DNA of 32,763 bases from Thermoanaerobacterales bacterium (GCA_030019475.1 JASEER010000026.1:1-32763), one strand, 5' to 3'. Positions 8,546-15,600 are shown, numbered from the stretch's first letter. Notes: generated by a model from the sequence alone, not told the origin. Numbers and translations: made by a program.

Positions 8546-8650
8546 TTATTGCGCCGCCTTCTTGCCCTTGCGCGCCGCCAGCTCCTTGAGGTAGTCCTGG
8601 AGCATGCGCTTGCGCTGCTCGAGCTTGGTCAGCAGTTCCGCCTTGTTCAT
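8546..8650 (-). CDS. 34-residue charged helical protein (hypothetical)
   Basis: A short gene on the minus strand in the epimerase-phosphohexomutase spacer. It encodes 34 residues starting MNKAELLTKLEQRKRM and ending in a Lys-rich KGKKAAQ tail; the heptad-like Leu spacing suggests a single amphipathic helix. An exact AAGGAGG (8663-8669 on the plus strand) lies 12 bases before ATG 8650; GTG 8659 (37 residues) is three bases from it, too close to be likely. The Shine-Dalgarno, codon use like its neighbours and lack of overlap with another gene argue that it is real. No function can be assigned; it is too short for routine gene finders. Confidence 0.6.
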   Translation of the reverse strand: MNKAELLTKLEQRKRMLQDYLKELAARKGKKAAQ

Positions 8651-8766
8651 CGTCGACACTTACCTCCTTGGTTCGTTCCTTTACCGGTAATTATTGCCAT
8701 CAGGCGGCGGCGGTAAACGCATAACCCTGGCAGCATACGGCAATTTTAAGGAGCAGCGATGTAGGC

Positions 8767-8798
8767 TTTAAGTTAAGGGCCTGACCCCTTACTTAAAA
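8767..8798. repeat. REP-like palindrome, copy 3
   Basis: TTTAAGTTAAGGG (8767-8779) faces CCCCTTACTTAAA (8785-8797), with one mismatch, around CCTGA. The copy runs directly into the GGAGG ribosome site of the phosphohexomutase gene (8799-8803). Confidence 0.83.
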
Positions 8799-8809
8799 GG
8801 AGGATACGG

Positions 8810-10231
8810 ATGGCAGGGATCTCCTTCGGCACCGACGGCTGGCGGGGGATTATGGCCGCCGACTTCACCTTCGCCAACGTGCGCCTGGTGGCGCAGGCCA
8901 TCGCCGACCACGTTCTGGAAAGGTATCCGGGGGGCGATGGGCGCCGGGTGGTTATCGGCTACGACCACCGCTTCCTGTCGGAGCATTTCGCGGAAGCGGC
9001 GGCCGAGGTGTTCGCCGGGCGCGGGCTGCAGGTGCTCCTCGGCGAGCGGGCCATGCCCACGCCGGTCACGGCCTTCACCGTGGTGCACTGCGGGGCGGCC
9101 GGCGCGGTGATGCTGACGGCCAGCCACAACCCGCCGGAGTACAACGGGATCAAGTGGATCCCGGAATACGGCGGGCCGGCGCTGCCGGAGGTCACCCGGG
9201 AGATCGAGGCGCAGATCCGCCGCCGGGAGGCCGGGGGCGCCGCGGAGCCGGGGAAGCCGGCAGATGGCCGCCGTAGGCCGCCCCGGATCGACCCGCGGGC
9301 GGCCTACGGCGAGCACGTGCGCGGGCTGGTGGACGGGGAGGCCATCGGCCGGGCGGGGCTCTCGGTGGTCGTCGACCCCCTGTGGGGGGCGGGCACGGGC
9401 TACCTGGAGAGCATCCTCGGGGAAATGGGCGTGCGGGTTAGGGCGCTGCACAACTACCGGGACCCGCTCTTCGGCGGTTCCCTGCCGGACCCGTCCGAGG
9501 CGCGGCTGGGCGCCCTGCGGGAGCGCGTCCTGGCGTCCGGGGCCGACCTGGGGCTGGGCCTGGACGGGGACGCCGACCGCCTGGGGATCATTGACCGGGA
9601 CGGGTCCTTCATCTCCCCGAACCAGCTGCTGGCCCTGGTCTACTACCACCTGCTGGAGGCGCGGGGCGAGCGGGGCCCGGCGGCCAGGACGGTGGCCACG
9701 ACGCACATGCTGGACCGGCTGGCCGAGGCGCACGGGACGAGGGTTGTCGAGACGCCGGTGGGCTTCAAGTATATCGGGCAGAGCCTGATGGACCGGGGCT
9801 GCATTGTCGGCGGGGAGGAGAGCGGGGGGCTGTCCATCCGGGGGCATGTGCCGGAAAAGGACGGCATCCTGGCCGGGCTGCTGGCGGCGGAGATCGCCGC
9901 CGTGCACCGGAAGGGCCTGGGGGAGCTCATGCGGGACATCCACGCGCGGCTCGGCCCCCTCTACAGCGGGCGGCGCGACGTCCGCACGACGCCGGAAAAG
10001 AAGAAGGAAGTCCTCGAACGGCTGACCGGGCTGCGGCCGGAGCGCCTGGCCGGGCGGACCGTCCGGGGGCGGCTGGACATCGACGGCCTGAAGCTGCTCC
10101 TCGACGACGGGGCCTGGGTCCTGGTGCGCGCCTCGGGGACCGAGCCCGTGTTCCGCATCTACGCCGAGGCCCCGGCCCGGGAAGGCGTGGCCGAGGTGCA
10201 GGGGGCGATGCTCGAACTCGCCGGCCTCTGA
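8810..10231 (+). CDS. Phosphoglucomutase/phosphomannomutase family enzyme
   Basis: Alpha-D-phosphohexomutase, 473 residues, interconverting hexose 1- and 6-phosphates through a phosphoserine. Domains appear in the usual order: FGTDGWRGIMAADFT at the start, catalytic Ser105 in TASHNPPEYNGIK, the metal-binding DGDADR loop at residues 252-257, the sugar-binding GGEESGGLS and the C-terminal phosphate-binding RASGTEPVFRIYAEAP. The start ATG 8810 follows GGAGG supplied right at the edge of REP copy 3. Likely provides glucose-1-phosphate for GalU, but the family also includes phosphomannomutases and glucosamine mutases, so the substrate is inferred from context. Confidence 0.92.
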   Translation: MAGISFGTDGWRGIMAADFTFANVRLVAQAIADHVLERYPGGDGRRVVIGYDHRFLSEHFAEAAAEVFAGRGLQVLLGERAMPTPVTAFTVVHCGAAGAVMLTASHNPPEYNGIKWIPEYGGPALPEVTREIEAQIRRREAGGAAEPGKPADGRRRPPRIDPRAAYGEHVRGLVDGEAIGRAGLSVVVDPLWGAGTGYLESILGEMGVRVRALHNYRDPLFGGSLPDPSEARLGALRERVLASGADLGLGLDGDADRLGIIDRDGSFISPNQLLALVYYHLLEARGERGPAARTVATTHMLDRLAEAHGTRVVETPVGFKYIGQSLMDRGCIVGGEESGGLSIRGHVPEKDGILAGLLAAEIAAVHRKGLGELMRDIHARLGPLYSGRRDVRTTPEKKKEVLERLTGLRPERLAGRTVRGRLDIDGLKLLLDDGAWVLVRASGTEPVFRIYAEAPAREGVAEVQGAMLELAGL

Positions 10232-10305
10232 TTTGAACTGGGAAGGGAAGGGAAGGCCGAAGGTCGAAGTGTGACGAAAAGGTGACGGGGAAGCGGTGGT
10301 CATCA

Positions 10306-11421
10306 ATGACCTTGAACGAAATGATGGATCGCCTGGCGGGATGGTTTCATCTGGGAGGCATGGTCGAGCTGGGCCTGATTATCGCGATCTACGTCATCGG
10401 GGCCATTGCGGCAGGCTGGCTGGCCGGACGGCTCTGGACCATGATTCTGGGCCGTATCGCCGCAAAGGCCGCCGGGGCCGAATTGGACACCCGGCTGGTG
10501 ATCATCTCCCGGCGGCCGGTGGCCGTCCTGGTCTTTATCCTGATTCTCCAGGCGGCGAAGACCCGGCTGTCTCTTCTCCCCCAATGGGTGGGTTCCCCCG
10601 TTTTCGACTGGCTGGGCGACTTCATCTTCGCCGTGGGCGCGGTGGCCGCCGCGCTCTGGCTGAACCTCGTACTGTGCACGGTCATCGACTGGTACCTGCA
10701 CAACATCGCCCACCGTACTCAGACCTCTCTCGACGAACTGTTCTTGCCCCTGGCGCGCAAGGTCCTGGCCATTGTGATCTACTTCCTGGCCCTGACGGTT
10801 ATCCTCAGCCGTTTTGATATCAACATTACCGGTCTGATCGCCACCGCCGGGGTGGCCTCCCTGGCCCTGGCCCTGGCGGCCCAGGATACCCTCAGCAATA
10901 TGCTGGCCGGGTTTATGATCCTCACCGACCGGCCCTTCCGGGAAGGGGACCGCATCGAGATTAACGGGGGGATGCGCGGGGATGTCCTGCACATCGGCCT
11001 CCGTTCAACGAAGATCCTGAGCCGCGAGGGCAAGCTGGTAATCATCCCGAACAAGGACATCGCCAACTCCACGGTCATTAACCACGTCCTGCCCGACAGC
11101 CGGCTGCGGCTGCGCATTCCGGTCGGCGTGGCCTACGGCACCGACCTGCACCGGGTGAAGGAAATCCTCTTTGAGATCCTGGAGAACCACCCCAAGGTTC
11201 TAAAGGAGCCTCAACCGGTGATCTGGTTCACGGAATTCGCCGAGTCTTCCTTGAACCTGCTCATCCGTTGCTGGATCGAGGACGCGCGCGACCAGTGGCG
11301 GGTGACCGACGGCATCAACATGAGCATCAAGGAGCGCTTCGAGCAGGAAGGGATCGGGATCCCCTTCCCGCAGCGGGACATACACCTCTTTATGCCCGAA
11401 CAACCTCGGACATACTGCTAA
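10306..11421 (+). CDS. MscS-family mechanosensitive ion channel
   Basis: Membrane channel that opens on hypo-osmotic stretch. The protein (371 residues from ATG 10306) has three to four membrane segments in the first 165 residues and then the MscS pore helix and beta domain: TAGVASLALALAAQDTLSNMLAGFMILTD is split by the typical Gly/Ala pattern, followed by RPFREGDRIEI and VIIPNKDIANS. The C-terminal domain ends near IPFPQRDIHL, a hallmark of the family. ATG 10306 follows a weak GGGGAAGCGG; GTG 10282 in frame would add eight residues. murJ starts one base after the stop, so the two are cotranscribed. Confidence 0.9.
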   Translation: MTLNEMMDRLAGWFHLGGMVELGLIIAIYVIGAIAAGWLAGRLWTMILGRIAAKAAGAELDTRLVIISRRPVAVLVFILILQAAKTRLSLLPQWVGSPVFDWLGDFIFAVGAVAAALWLNLVLCTVIDWYLHNIAHRTQTSLDELFLPLARKVLAIVIYFLALTVILSRFDINITGLIATAGVASLALALAAQDTLSNMLAGFMILTDRPFREGDRIEINGGMRGDVLHIGLRSTKILSREGKLVIIPNKDIANSTVINHVLPDSRLRLRIPVGVAYGTDLHRVKEILFEILENHPKVLKEPQPVIWFTEFAESSLNLLIRCWIEDARDQWRVTDGINMSIKERFEQEGIGIPFPQRDIHLFMPEQPRTYC

Positions 11422-11422
11422 T

Positions 11423-13030
11423 ATGGAAGGAAATGGAGCAAAGGGCTTGTCGACAAGCCGTCTGATCTTTAAGGCAACGCTGGTGATCGCCCTCTTCAAC
11501 CTGCTCTCCCGCGTCCTGGGCTTCGTCCGGGAGATGGTCATCGCCCGCCAGTTCGGAGCCACCGCCGTCACCGATGCCTACCTGGTGGCCTACACGATCC
11601 CCTACGTCCTCTTCGCCATCCTTTCGCAGGCCCTGGCGGCGGTCGTGGTCCCGGTCTTCACTGAGTACGCCGCCCGGGGCGAGCGGAGGGAGGCCTGGCA
11701 CCTTTCGGCCAACGTTATCAACCTGCTCTTTGTGGTCCTGGCCGTGCTCGCCGCCGTCGGCATCCTGGCCGCGCCGCTGGTGGTAAAGGTGGTGGCCCCC
11801 GGCCTGCCGCCGGAGACGTCCGCCCTGGCGGCCGATCTGTCCCGGATCATGTTCCCCACCCTGGTCTTCGCCGGGGTGGCCACTCTGTTCTCCGGTTTCC
11901 TCAACGCGAATAACATCTTCGGCATCCCGGCCTTCAGCGGCGCGGTGAACAACATCGTGATCATCGTCGCGGCGCTGACCGCCGGCAGCCTCTTCGGCAT
12001 CCGTGGCCTGGCCTGGGGCACGGTGGGCGGGATGGTCCTCTCGGCGCTGGTACAGGTGCCCACCCTGCGGCGGGCGGGGTTCCGGTTCAGTCTCGGTCTG
12101 GACTGGCGGCACCCCGGGGTGCAAAAGATCCTGGTCCTGGTCATGCCGGTCACCCTGGGCATCTCGATCAGCCAGGCTTACGTGATCGTGGACCGCATCC
12201 TGGCCTCGCTTCTCCCCGAGGGCAGCATCGCCGCCCTCAACTACGCCACCAAGCTGGTGCAGCTGCCGGTCAGCCTGTTCGTCCTGGCTGTGAGCACGGC
12301 GGTCTTCCCCTCGCTGACCCAATGGGTGGCCGAGGGGCGCCTGGACGAGGTCTCCAGTGCCATGCGGCGTGCGATGCGGATCATCATCCTGGTTACCATC
12401 CCCGCCGGTGTGGGACTGATGGTCCTGCGCACGCCGATCATTCGCCTCCTGTTCGAGCGGGGCGCCTTCGACGCGCGGGCGACGGAGATGACGGCGGTGG
12501 CGGTCTTCTTCTACGCCTCCGGGTTGGTGGCCCTGGCGGCCAACATCCTGCTGACGCGGGGCTTTTACGCCTTCCAGGACACGAAGACCCCGGTCCGCAT
12601 GCTCGGGATCAACATTGCCGCCAACATCATCCTGAGCCTCATCCTCATCCGACCGATGGGACTCGGGGGGCTGGCCCTGGCGGCGGTGCTCTCGGCCCTG
12701 CTGAACACCTTCCTCCTGGTCCGGCACCTGGACCGGCGCCTGCCCGGGCTCTGGCACGCCTCCTGGCTGGGCTTCACGGCGAGGGTGGTGCTGGCTGCGG
12801 GCGCCCTGGCCTGGGCGGCGCAGGCCGCCGATGCGGCCCTGGCGGGGGCCGCCGCCTCCCTGGGGACGGCCGGCCTCGCCCTGCGGGTCGCGGCGGGCAT
12901 CACGGCGGGCCTGGCGGCCTACGCCGCAGCCTGCGTTGCCCTGCGCTTTGAGGAGGTGGGCCTGGCACGGCGCGAGCTGGAGAACCTGACCAGGCGCCTC
13001 CACCGGGCGGCCTTTTCCCGCGCGCGCTAG
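11423..13030 (+). CDS. murJ: Lipid II flippase MurJ
   Basis: MOP-superfamily transporter that flips lipid II across the membrane for peptidoglycan synthesis. It has 535 residues and about 14 membrane segments; the N-terminal RVLGFVREMVIARQFGATAVTDAY with its essential Arg residues and the SQALAAVVVPVFTEY segment are diagnostic. Later motifs include FSGFLNANNIF, VDRILASLLPEGSIAALNYA and LLFERGAFD. ATG 11423 lies one base after the mscS stop with no clear ribosome site, so translation would depend on coupling; in-frame TTG 11447 behind AAGGAAATGGAGCAAAGGG is a possible alternative. It fits the envelope gene theme upstream. Confidence 0.93.
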   Translation: MEGNGAKGLSTSRLIFKATLVIALFNLLSRVLGFVREMVIARQFGATAVTDAYLVAYTIPYVLFAILSQALAAVVVPVFTEYAARGERREAWHLSANVINLLFVVLAVLAAVGILAAPLVVKVVAPGLPPETSALAADLSRIMFPTLVFAGVATLFSGFLNANNIFGIPAFSGAVNNIVIIVAALTAGSLFGIRGLAWGTVGGMVLSALVQVPTLRRAGFRFSLGLDWRHPGVQKILVLVMPVTLGISISQAYVIVDRILASLLPEGSIAALNYATKLVQLPVSLFVLAVSTAVFPSLTQWVAEGRLDEVSSAMRRAMRIIILVTIPAGVGLMVLRTPIIRLLFERGAFDARATEMTAVAVFFYASGLVALAANILLTRGFYAFQDTKTPVRMLGINIAANIILSLILIRPMGLGGLALAAVLSALLNTFLLVRHLDRRLPGLWHASWLGFTARVVLAAGALAWAAQAADAALAGAAASLGTAGLALRVAAGITAGLAAYAAACVALRFEEVGLARRELENLTRRLHRAAFSRAR

Positions 13031-13050
13031 GGCCGCATCCCCCGGGGATT

Positions 13051-13095
13051 TTTTAAGTTAAGTGCCTGACCCCTTACTAAAACCCTTACTTAAAA
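13051..13095. repeat. REP-like palindrome, copy 4, with internal duplication
   Basis: TTTTAAGTTAAGTGCCTGAC is followed by CCCTTACTAAAA and a second CCCTTACTTAAAA: the right arm is present twice, so this copy carries a partial tandem duplication of about 12 bases. It lies between murJ and the ylmC gene. Confidence 0.8.
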
Positions 13096-13106
13096 CGGGG
13101 TCTGTA

Positions 13107-13133
13107 ACGCGATTTGCCGCCCCCGCATAGCAT
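13107..13133 (+). promoter_or_regulatory. Possible sporulation sigma (E/K-type) promoter of ylmC
   Basis: AC (13107-13108), 17-base spacer, CATAGCAT (13126-13133). This resembles the AC-N16/17-CATAnnnTA pattern of mother-cell sigma factors. The -10 lies in the loop of a CCGCCCC/GGGGCGG inverted repeat (13117-13140). Support is a short motif plus the sporulation annotation of the gene family, so confidence is low. Confidence 0.3.
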
Positions 13134-13156
13134 GGGGCGGGGGAGGTGGAAGAGAA

Positions 13157-13393
13157 GTGTTCAAGGCCAGCGAGTTGTCAGACCGGGACATTGTCAACAT
13201 CATTGACGGCCGGCGTCTGGGCGCGGTGAAGGACATGCACGTCGACGAGGCCGGCGTGGTCCGGGCCGTTGTCCTCCAGGGGCCGAAAAAGCTCCTGGGG
13301 CTCTGGCACGGCAAGGACATCGTCATCCCGTGGTCCCAGGTGCGTAAGGTCGGCGTGGACGCCGTGCTGGTGGAGTGGCGCGAGGCGGGGTAA
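13157..13393 (+). CDS. YlmC/YmxH-type PRC-barrel protein
   Basis: A 78-residue PRC-barrel protein of the YlmC/YmxH family, often annotated as sporulation-associated in Bacilli and Clostridia. The sequence starts FKASELSDRDIVNIIDGRRLGAVKDMHVD and continues with GLWHGKDIVIPWSQVRKVGVDAVLVE, which matches the beta-barrel pattern along its whole length. GTG 13157 follows GGGGGAGGTGG. The biochemical role of this family is not known; PRC barrels usually mediate protein or RNA contacts. It is followed by a hairpin and the BirA-regulated bioY, so it is probably its own transcription unit. Confidence 0.88.
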   Translation: MFKASELSDRDIVNIIDGRRLGAVKDMHVDEAGVVRAVVLQGPKKLLGLWHGKDIVIPWSQVRKVGVDAVLVEWREAG

Positions 13394-13440
13394 ATGACGG
13401 GCGGCCGGCGGGACGGCGGTGCCGCAAAAAGTTCTCTTGG

Positions 13441-13465
13441 AGACCGGGGGCTGCTCCGGTCTTAA
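13441..13465 (+). terminator. Hairpin terminator after ylmC
   Basis: AGACCGG (13441-13447) pairs with CCGGTCT (13456-13462), loop of eight, followed by TAATTGTT. The T run is weak, so this may be an imperfect terminator between ylmC and the bioY operator. Confidence 0.5.
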
Positions 13466-13523
13466 TTGTTAACCTGGGGAATAAAATTTATGGTTGACAA
13501 TTGGAGGGACTCCCCTCTATAAT
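13464..13523 (+). promoter_or_regulatory. BirA operator overlapping a sigma-A promoter (bioY)
   Basis: An inverted repeat AATTGTTAACC (13464-13474) and GGTTGACAATT (13492-13502), one mismatch, 17 bases between arms, resembles the Firmicutes biotin operator bound by BirA. The right arm contains the -35 box TTGACA (13494-13499); TATAAT (13518-13523) follows after 18 bases. Both promoter boxes are perfect. BirA with biotinyl-AMP bound here would block RNA polymerase, so bioY should be repressed by biotin. Confidence 0.8.
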
Positions 13524-13560
13524 CAGGCCAAGCATTTTAATCCAGGGAGGGGATGGACCG

Positions 13561-14157
13561 GTGGAATTAGTGTTCGAACGGTATCGTTACCGCGCTTTCG
13601 AATGGCGTAAAGGCCTGGCGTTGCCTTACAAGGTGGCCCTGGCCATGCTCGGGGCGGGCCTTATCGGGCTGGCCGCCCAGGTAAGGTTTCACCTGCCCTG
13701 GACGCCGGTGCCGATTACGGGGCAAACCTTCGCCGTGCTCCTGACGGCTGTTCTGCTGGGCCGCCACTGGGGCGGGATCGCCGCGGGCTTGTACGCCGTC
13801 CTGGGCGTAGCCGGCCTGCCGTGGTTTGCGGGCGCTACCGCCGGGTTCGCCGTCCTGGCCGGCCCGAGCGGGGGGTATATCGTCGGTTTCGTGCTGGCGG
13901 CGCTTTTCCTGGGGCACGTCAGCGACCGGTACGTCCGGGCGCGGTCGTGGTACGGTCTTCTCGCTTTGATGCTCGTCGCCGATTTCGTGCTCCTCTTCGG
14001 CCCGGGGCTTGCCTGGCTGGGGGTGATGACAGGGGTGGCCGACCCGCGGCAACTCCTCTGGATGGGACTGGTGCCGTTCGTTCCGGGCGAGCTGGTGAAG
14101 ATTCTAGCCGCCGCCGTGACGGCCTTCGCCCTGGCGCCGAGGAAGGGCTCATGGTAG
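13561..14157 (+). CDS. bioY: Biotin transporter BioY (S component)
   Basis: Substrate-binding membrane component of an energy-coupling-factor biotin transporter. The 198-residue protein has about six membrane helices and the family motifs TPVPITGQTFAVLLTAVLLG, GLPWFA, GPSGGYIVGF and the C-terminal PFVPGELVKI. The start is GTG 13561 behind AGGGAGGGG; earlier in-frame codons lie upstream of the deduced transcription start and are excluded. The BirA-type operator agrees with the function. No EcfA/EcfT genes are visible, so a shared energising module elsewhere is likely. The stop overlaps the next gene by seven bases. Confidence 0.94.
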   Translation: MELVFERYRYRAFEWRKGLALPYKVALAMLGAGLIGLAAQVRFHLPWTPVPITGQTFAVLLTAVLLGRHWGGIAAGLYAVLGVAGLPWFAGATAGFAVLAGPSGGYIVGFVLAALFLGHVSDRYVRARSWYGLLALMLVADFVLLFGPGLAWLGVMTGVADPRQLLWMGLVPFVPGELVKILAAAVTAFALAPRKGSW

Positions 14158-14552
14158 AAACCGGGGTGGTCAAGTTGAGGGCGCACCACCTGTTGTGTCT
14201 GGATCAGTTCCGGGGGCTGGGATACAGCCCCTTTTTCGTTGCCAACTTCCGGCGCGTCCAACAGGAGTTGGCCGACCCGGAAACCATGGTGGAGATCACC
14301 GCCGGCCCCGACGGCATCTGTATGGCCTGCCCGTGGCTTAAAGGCCGCGACTGCGGGCGCGGCGAGGCGGCGGCGCGGCGCGACCGCCTGGTGCTGGCGC
14401 GGCTGGGCCTGGCCACGGGTACGCGGATGCGTGCGGCCGCGCTGCGGGCGGCGTTTGCCGCCGCCTGTCCGCCGCCGGTGCGGCCCGCGCTCTGCGCCGG
14501 CTGCTCCTGGCTGGCGCGCGGCGTCTGCCACCAAGAAAACCGCCGGTTTTAA
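14151..14552 (+). CDS. DUF1284 family cysteine-rich protein
   Basis: A 133-residue protein beginning MVETGVVKLRAHHLLCLDQF, with the LRAHHLLC and FRGLGYSPFFVANF stretches of DUF1284. Cys residues occur in CMACPW, DCGRG and CAGCSWLARGVC, suggesting a metal or iron-sulfur site, though this is not proven for the family. ATG 14151 lies behind GAGGAAGGG inside the bioY end and overlaps its last seven bases, so the gene is coupled to bioY and would share biotin control. Its TAA stop (14550-14552) is made by the left arm of REP copy 5, so the original C-terminus may have been different. Confidence 0.82.
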   Translation: MVETGVVKLRAHHLLCLDQFRGLGYSPFFVANFRRVQQELADPETMVEITAGPDGICMACPWLKGRDCGRGEAAARRDRLVLARLGLATGTRMRAAALRAAFAAACPPPVRPALCAGCSWLARGVCHQENRRF

Positions 14553-14579
14553 GTAGGGGGTCAGGCACCTTACTTAAAA
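14547..14579. repeat. REP-like palindrome, copy 5
   Basis: TTTTAAGTAGGGGG (14547-14560), TCAGGCACC, then TTACTTAAAA. Orientation is GGGGTCAGGCAC, opposite to copy 6 five bases on. It overlaps the stop codon of the DUF1284 gene. Confidence 0.85.
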
Positions 14580-14583
14580 AACC

Positions 14584-14615
14584 TTTTAGTAAAGTGCCTG
14601 ACCCCCTACTTAAAA
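14584..14615. repeat. REP-like palindrome, copy 6
   Basis: TTTTAGTAAAGTGCCTGACC followed by CCCTACTTAAAA, inverted relative to copy 5. Copies 5 and 6 together make an inverted repeat with perfect 22-base arms at the outer edges, able to fold as one long hairpin. Confidence 0.85.
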
Positions 14616-14636
14616 GTGACTCCTGTTTTAAAGCGG

Positions 14637-14681
14637 ACGCCCGCCTCATAAGCCTCATAGAATGAAGGGAGGAGGTGGGCG
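14637..14681 (+). promoter_or_regulatory. Leader of the L,D-transpeptidase gene: possible sigma-K-type promoter and ribosome-site hairpin
   Basis: AC (14637-14638), 17 bases, CATAGAAT (14656-14663) fits the mother-cell sigma pattern, with spacing identical to the ylmC motif. Separately, CGCCCGCCTC (14638-14647) can pair with GAGGTGGGCG (14672-14681), ten pairs with one G-U, hiding the GGAGG ribosome site. The hairpin could form only in transcripts that begin upstream of 14638, so the two elements would act in different transcripts. Confidence 0.35.
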
Positions 14682-14684
14682 TTT

Positions 14685-15518
14685 GTGTCTTCCAACGGTT
14701 TCGTTCCGGGGCCGGGGTCGGACCTGGTCCTGGTCGGCAACCTGCAGGAACAGTTGAACGACCTCGGTTTCGACTGCGGCCCCCCGGACAACGTCTACGG
14801 GGAGCGGACCGTCGAGGCCGTCAAGCGGTTCCAGGAGAGCGCCGGCCTGCCCGTCACAGGGCTGATGGACGGGGCGACCTGGCGGAAGATCTTTAACACC
14901 GACTGCATCCCCGACGACCTGCTGAACCCCGAGGCCGCCGTCGAAGCGGCGGTGGCGCCTTACACGATCGGGATCAACCTCGCGGCGCGCCGCCTGACCT
15001 TCTTCGAGGGCCGCAGCTCGCGCGGGACCTACCCGGTGGCCGTGGGCAAGCCGGCTACGCCGACCCCGACCGGGGATTTCGTGATTGTCAACAAGCGGCT
15101 TAACCCGGGCGGCGTCTTCGGCTCGCGCTGGATGGGCTTCACCACCCGGGGGCACGGCATCCACGGGACCAACGCCCCCCAGTTCATCGGACAGGCGGTC
15201 TCCCTGGGCTGTGTGCGCATGCACAACCACCACATCGAGGCCATCTACCCCCTGGTACCGATCGGGACGCCGGTCGTCATCCGGATCTCCGAGGCCGGGC
15301 CGGTGACCCCGGCCCCCGCGAATCCCGGGACGGCCCCTTCGCCGGGCGGGGGAGGGACGGCGCCGCCGGTGGGCGGGAAGCGGACCTATGTCGTCCAGCC
15401 CGGGGATTCCCTCTGGTCGATCGCGCGACGGTTCGGGACCACGGTCGAGGCCATCCAAAGGGCCAACGGGCTGGCCACCACGGTGATTCATCCGGGGCAG
15501 AGGCTGGTTATACCGTAG
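14685..15518 (+). CDS. L,D-transpeptidase (YkuD) with PG-binding and LysM domains
   Basis: Forms 3-3 peptidoglycan cross-links or modifies spore wall peptidoglycan. The 277-residue protein has a PG_binding_1 domain (about residues 18-68: LQEQLNDLGF, YGERTVEAVKRFQ), a YkuD catalytic domain (about 90-205) with HGIHGTN and SLGCVRM, where the Cys is the nucleophile, a Pro/Gly linker, and a C-terminal LysM (about 232-277: YVVQPGDSLWSIARRFGTT). No signal peptide or membrane segment is visible at the N-terminus, as in spore-type YkuD made in the mother cell. GTG 14685 follows GGGAGGAGG. A spore role is inferred. Confidence 0.92.
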   Translation: MSSNGFVPGPGSDLVLVGNLQEQLNDLGFDCGPPDNVYGERTVEAVKRFQESAGLPVTGLMDGATWRKIFNTDCIPDDLLNPEAAVEAAVAPYTIGINLAARRLTFFEGRSSRGTYPVAVGKPATPTPTGDFVIVNKRLNPGGVFGSRWMGFTTRGHGIHGTNAPQFIGQAVSLGCVRMHNHHIEAIYPLVPIGTPVVIRISEAGPVTPAPANPGTAPSPGGGGTAPPVGGKRTYVVQPGDSLWSIARRFGTTVEAIQRANGLATTVIHPGQRLVIP

Positions 15519-15532
15519 CAGGGCAGGTTTAA

Positions 15533-15600
15533 TTGACAGGGCATGCCTCTCTTGCTAAAATGAAATGGCAAATTTCCACATAAACAAGAACAAGAGAGGC
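15533..15600 (+). promoter_or_regulatory. metK promoter with flanking perfect inverted repeat
   Basis: TTGACA (15533-15538), 17-base spacer, TAAAAT (15556-15561): a near-perfect sigma-A promoter with start near 15568. GCCTCTCTTG (15545-15554) in the spacer is an exact inverted copy of CAAGAGAGGC (15591-15600) at the ribosome site. The left arm is not transcribed from this promoter, so a protein operator is more likely than an RNA hairpin. No SAM riboswitch fits in the roughly 40-base leader. Confidence 0.75.
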
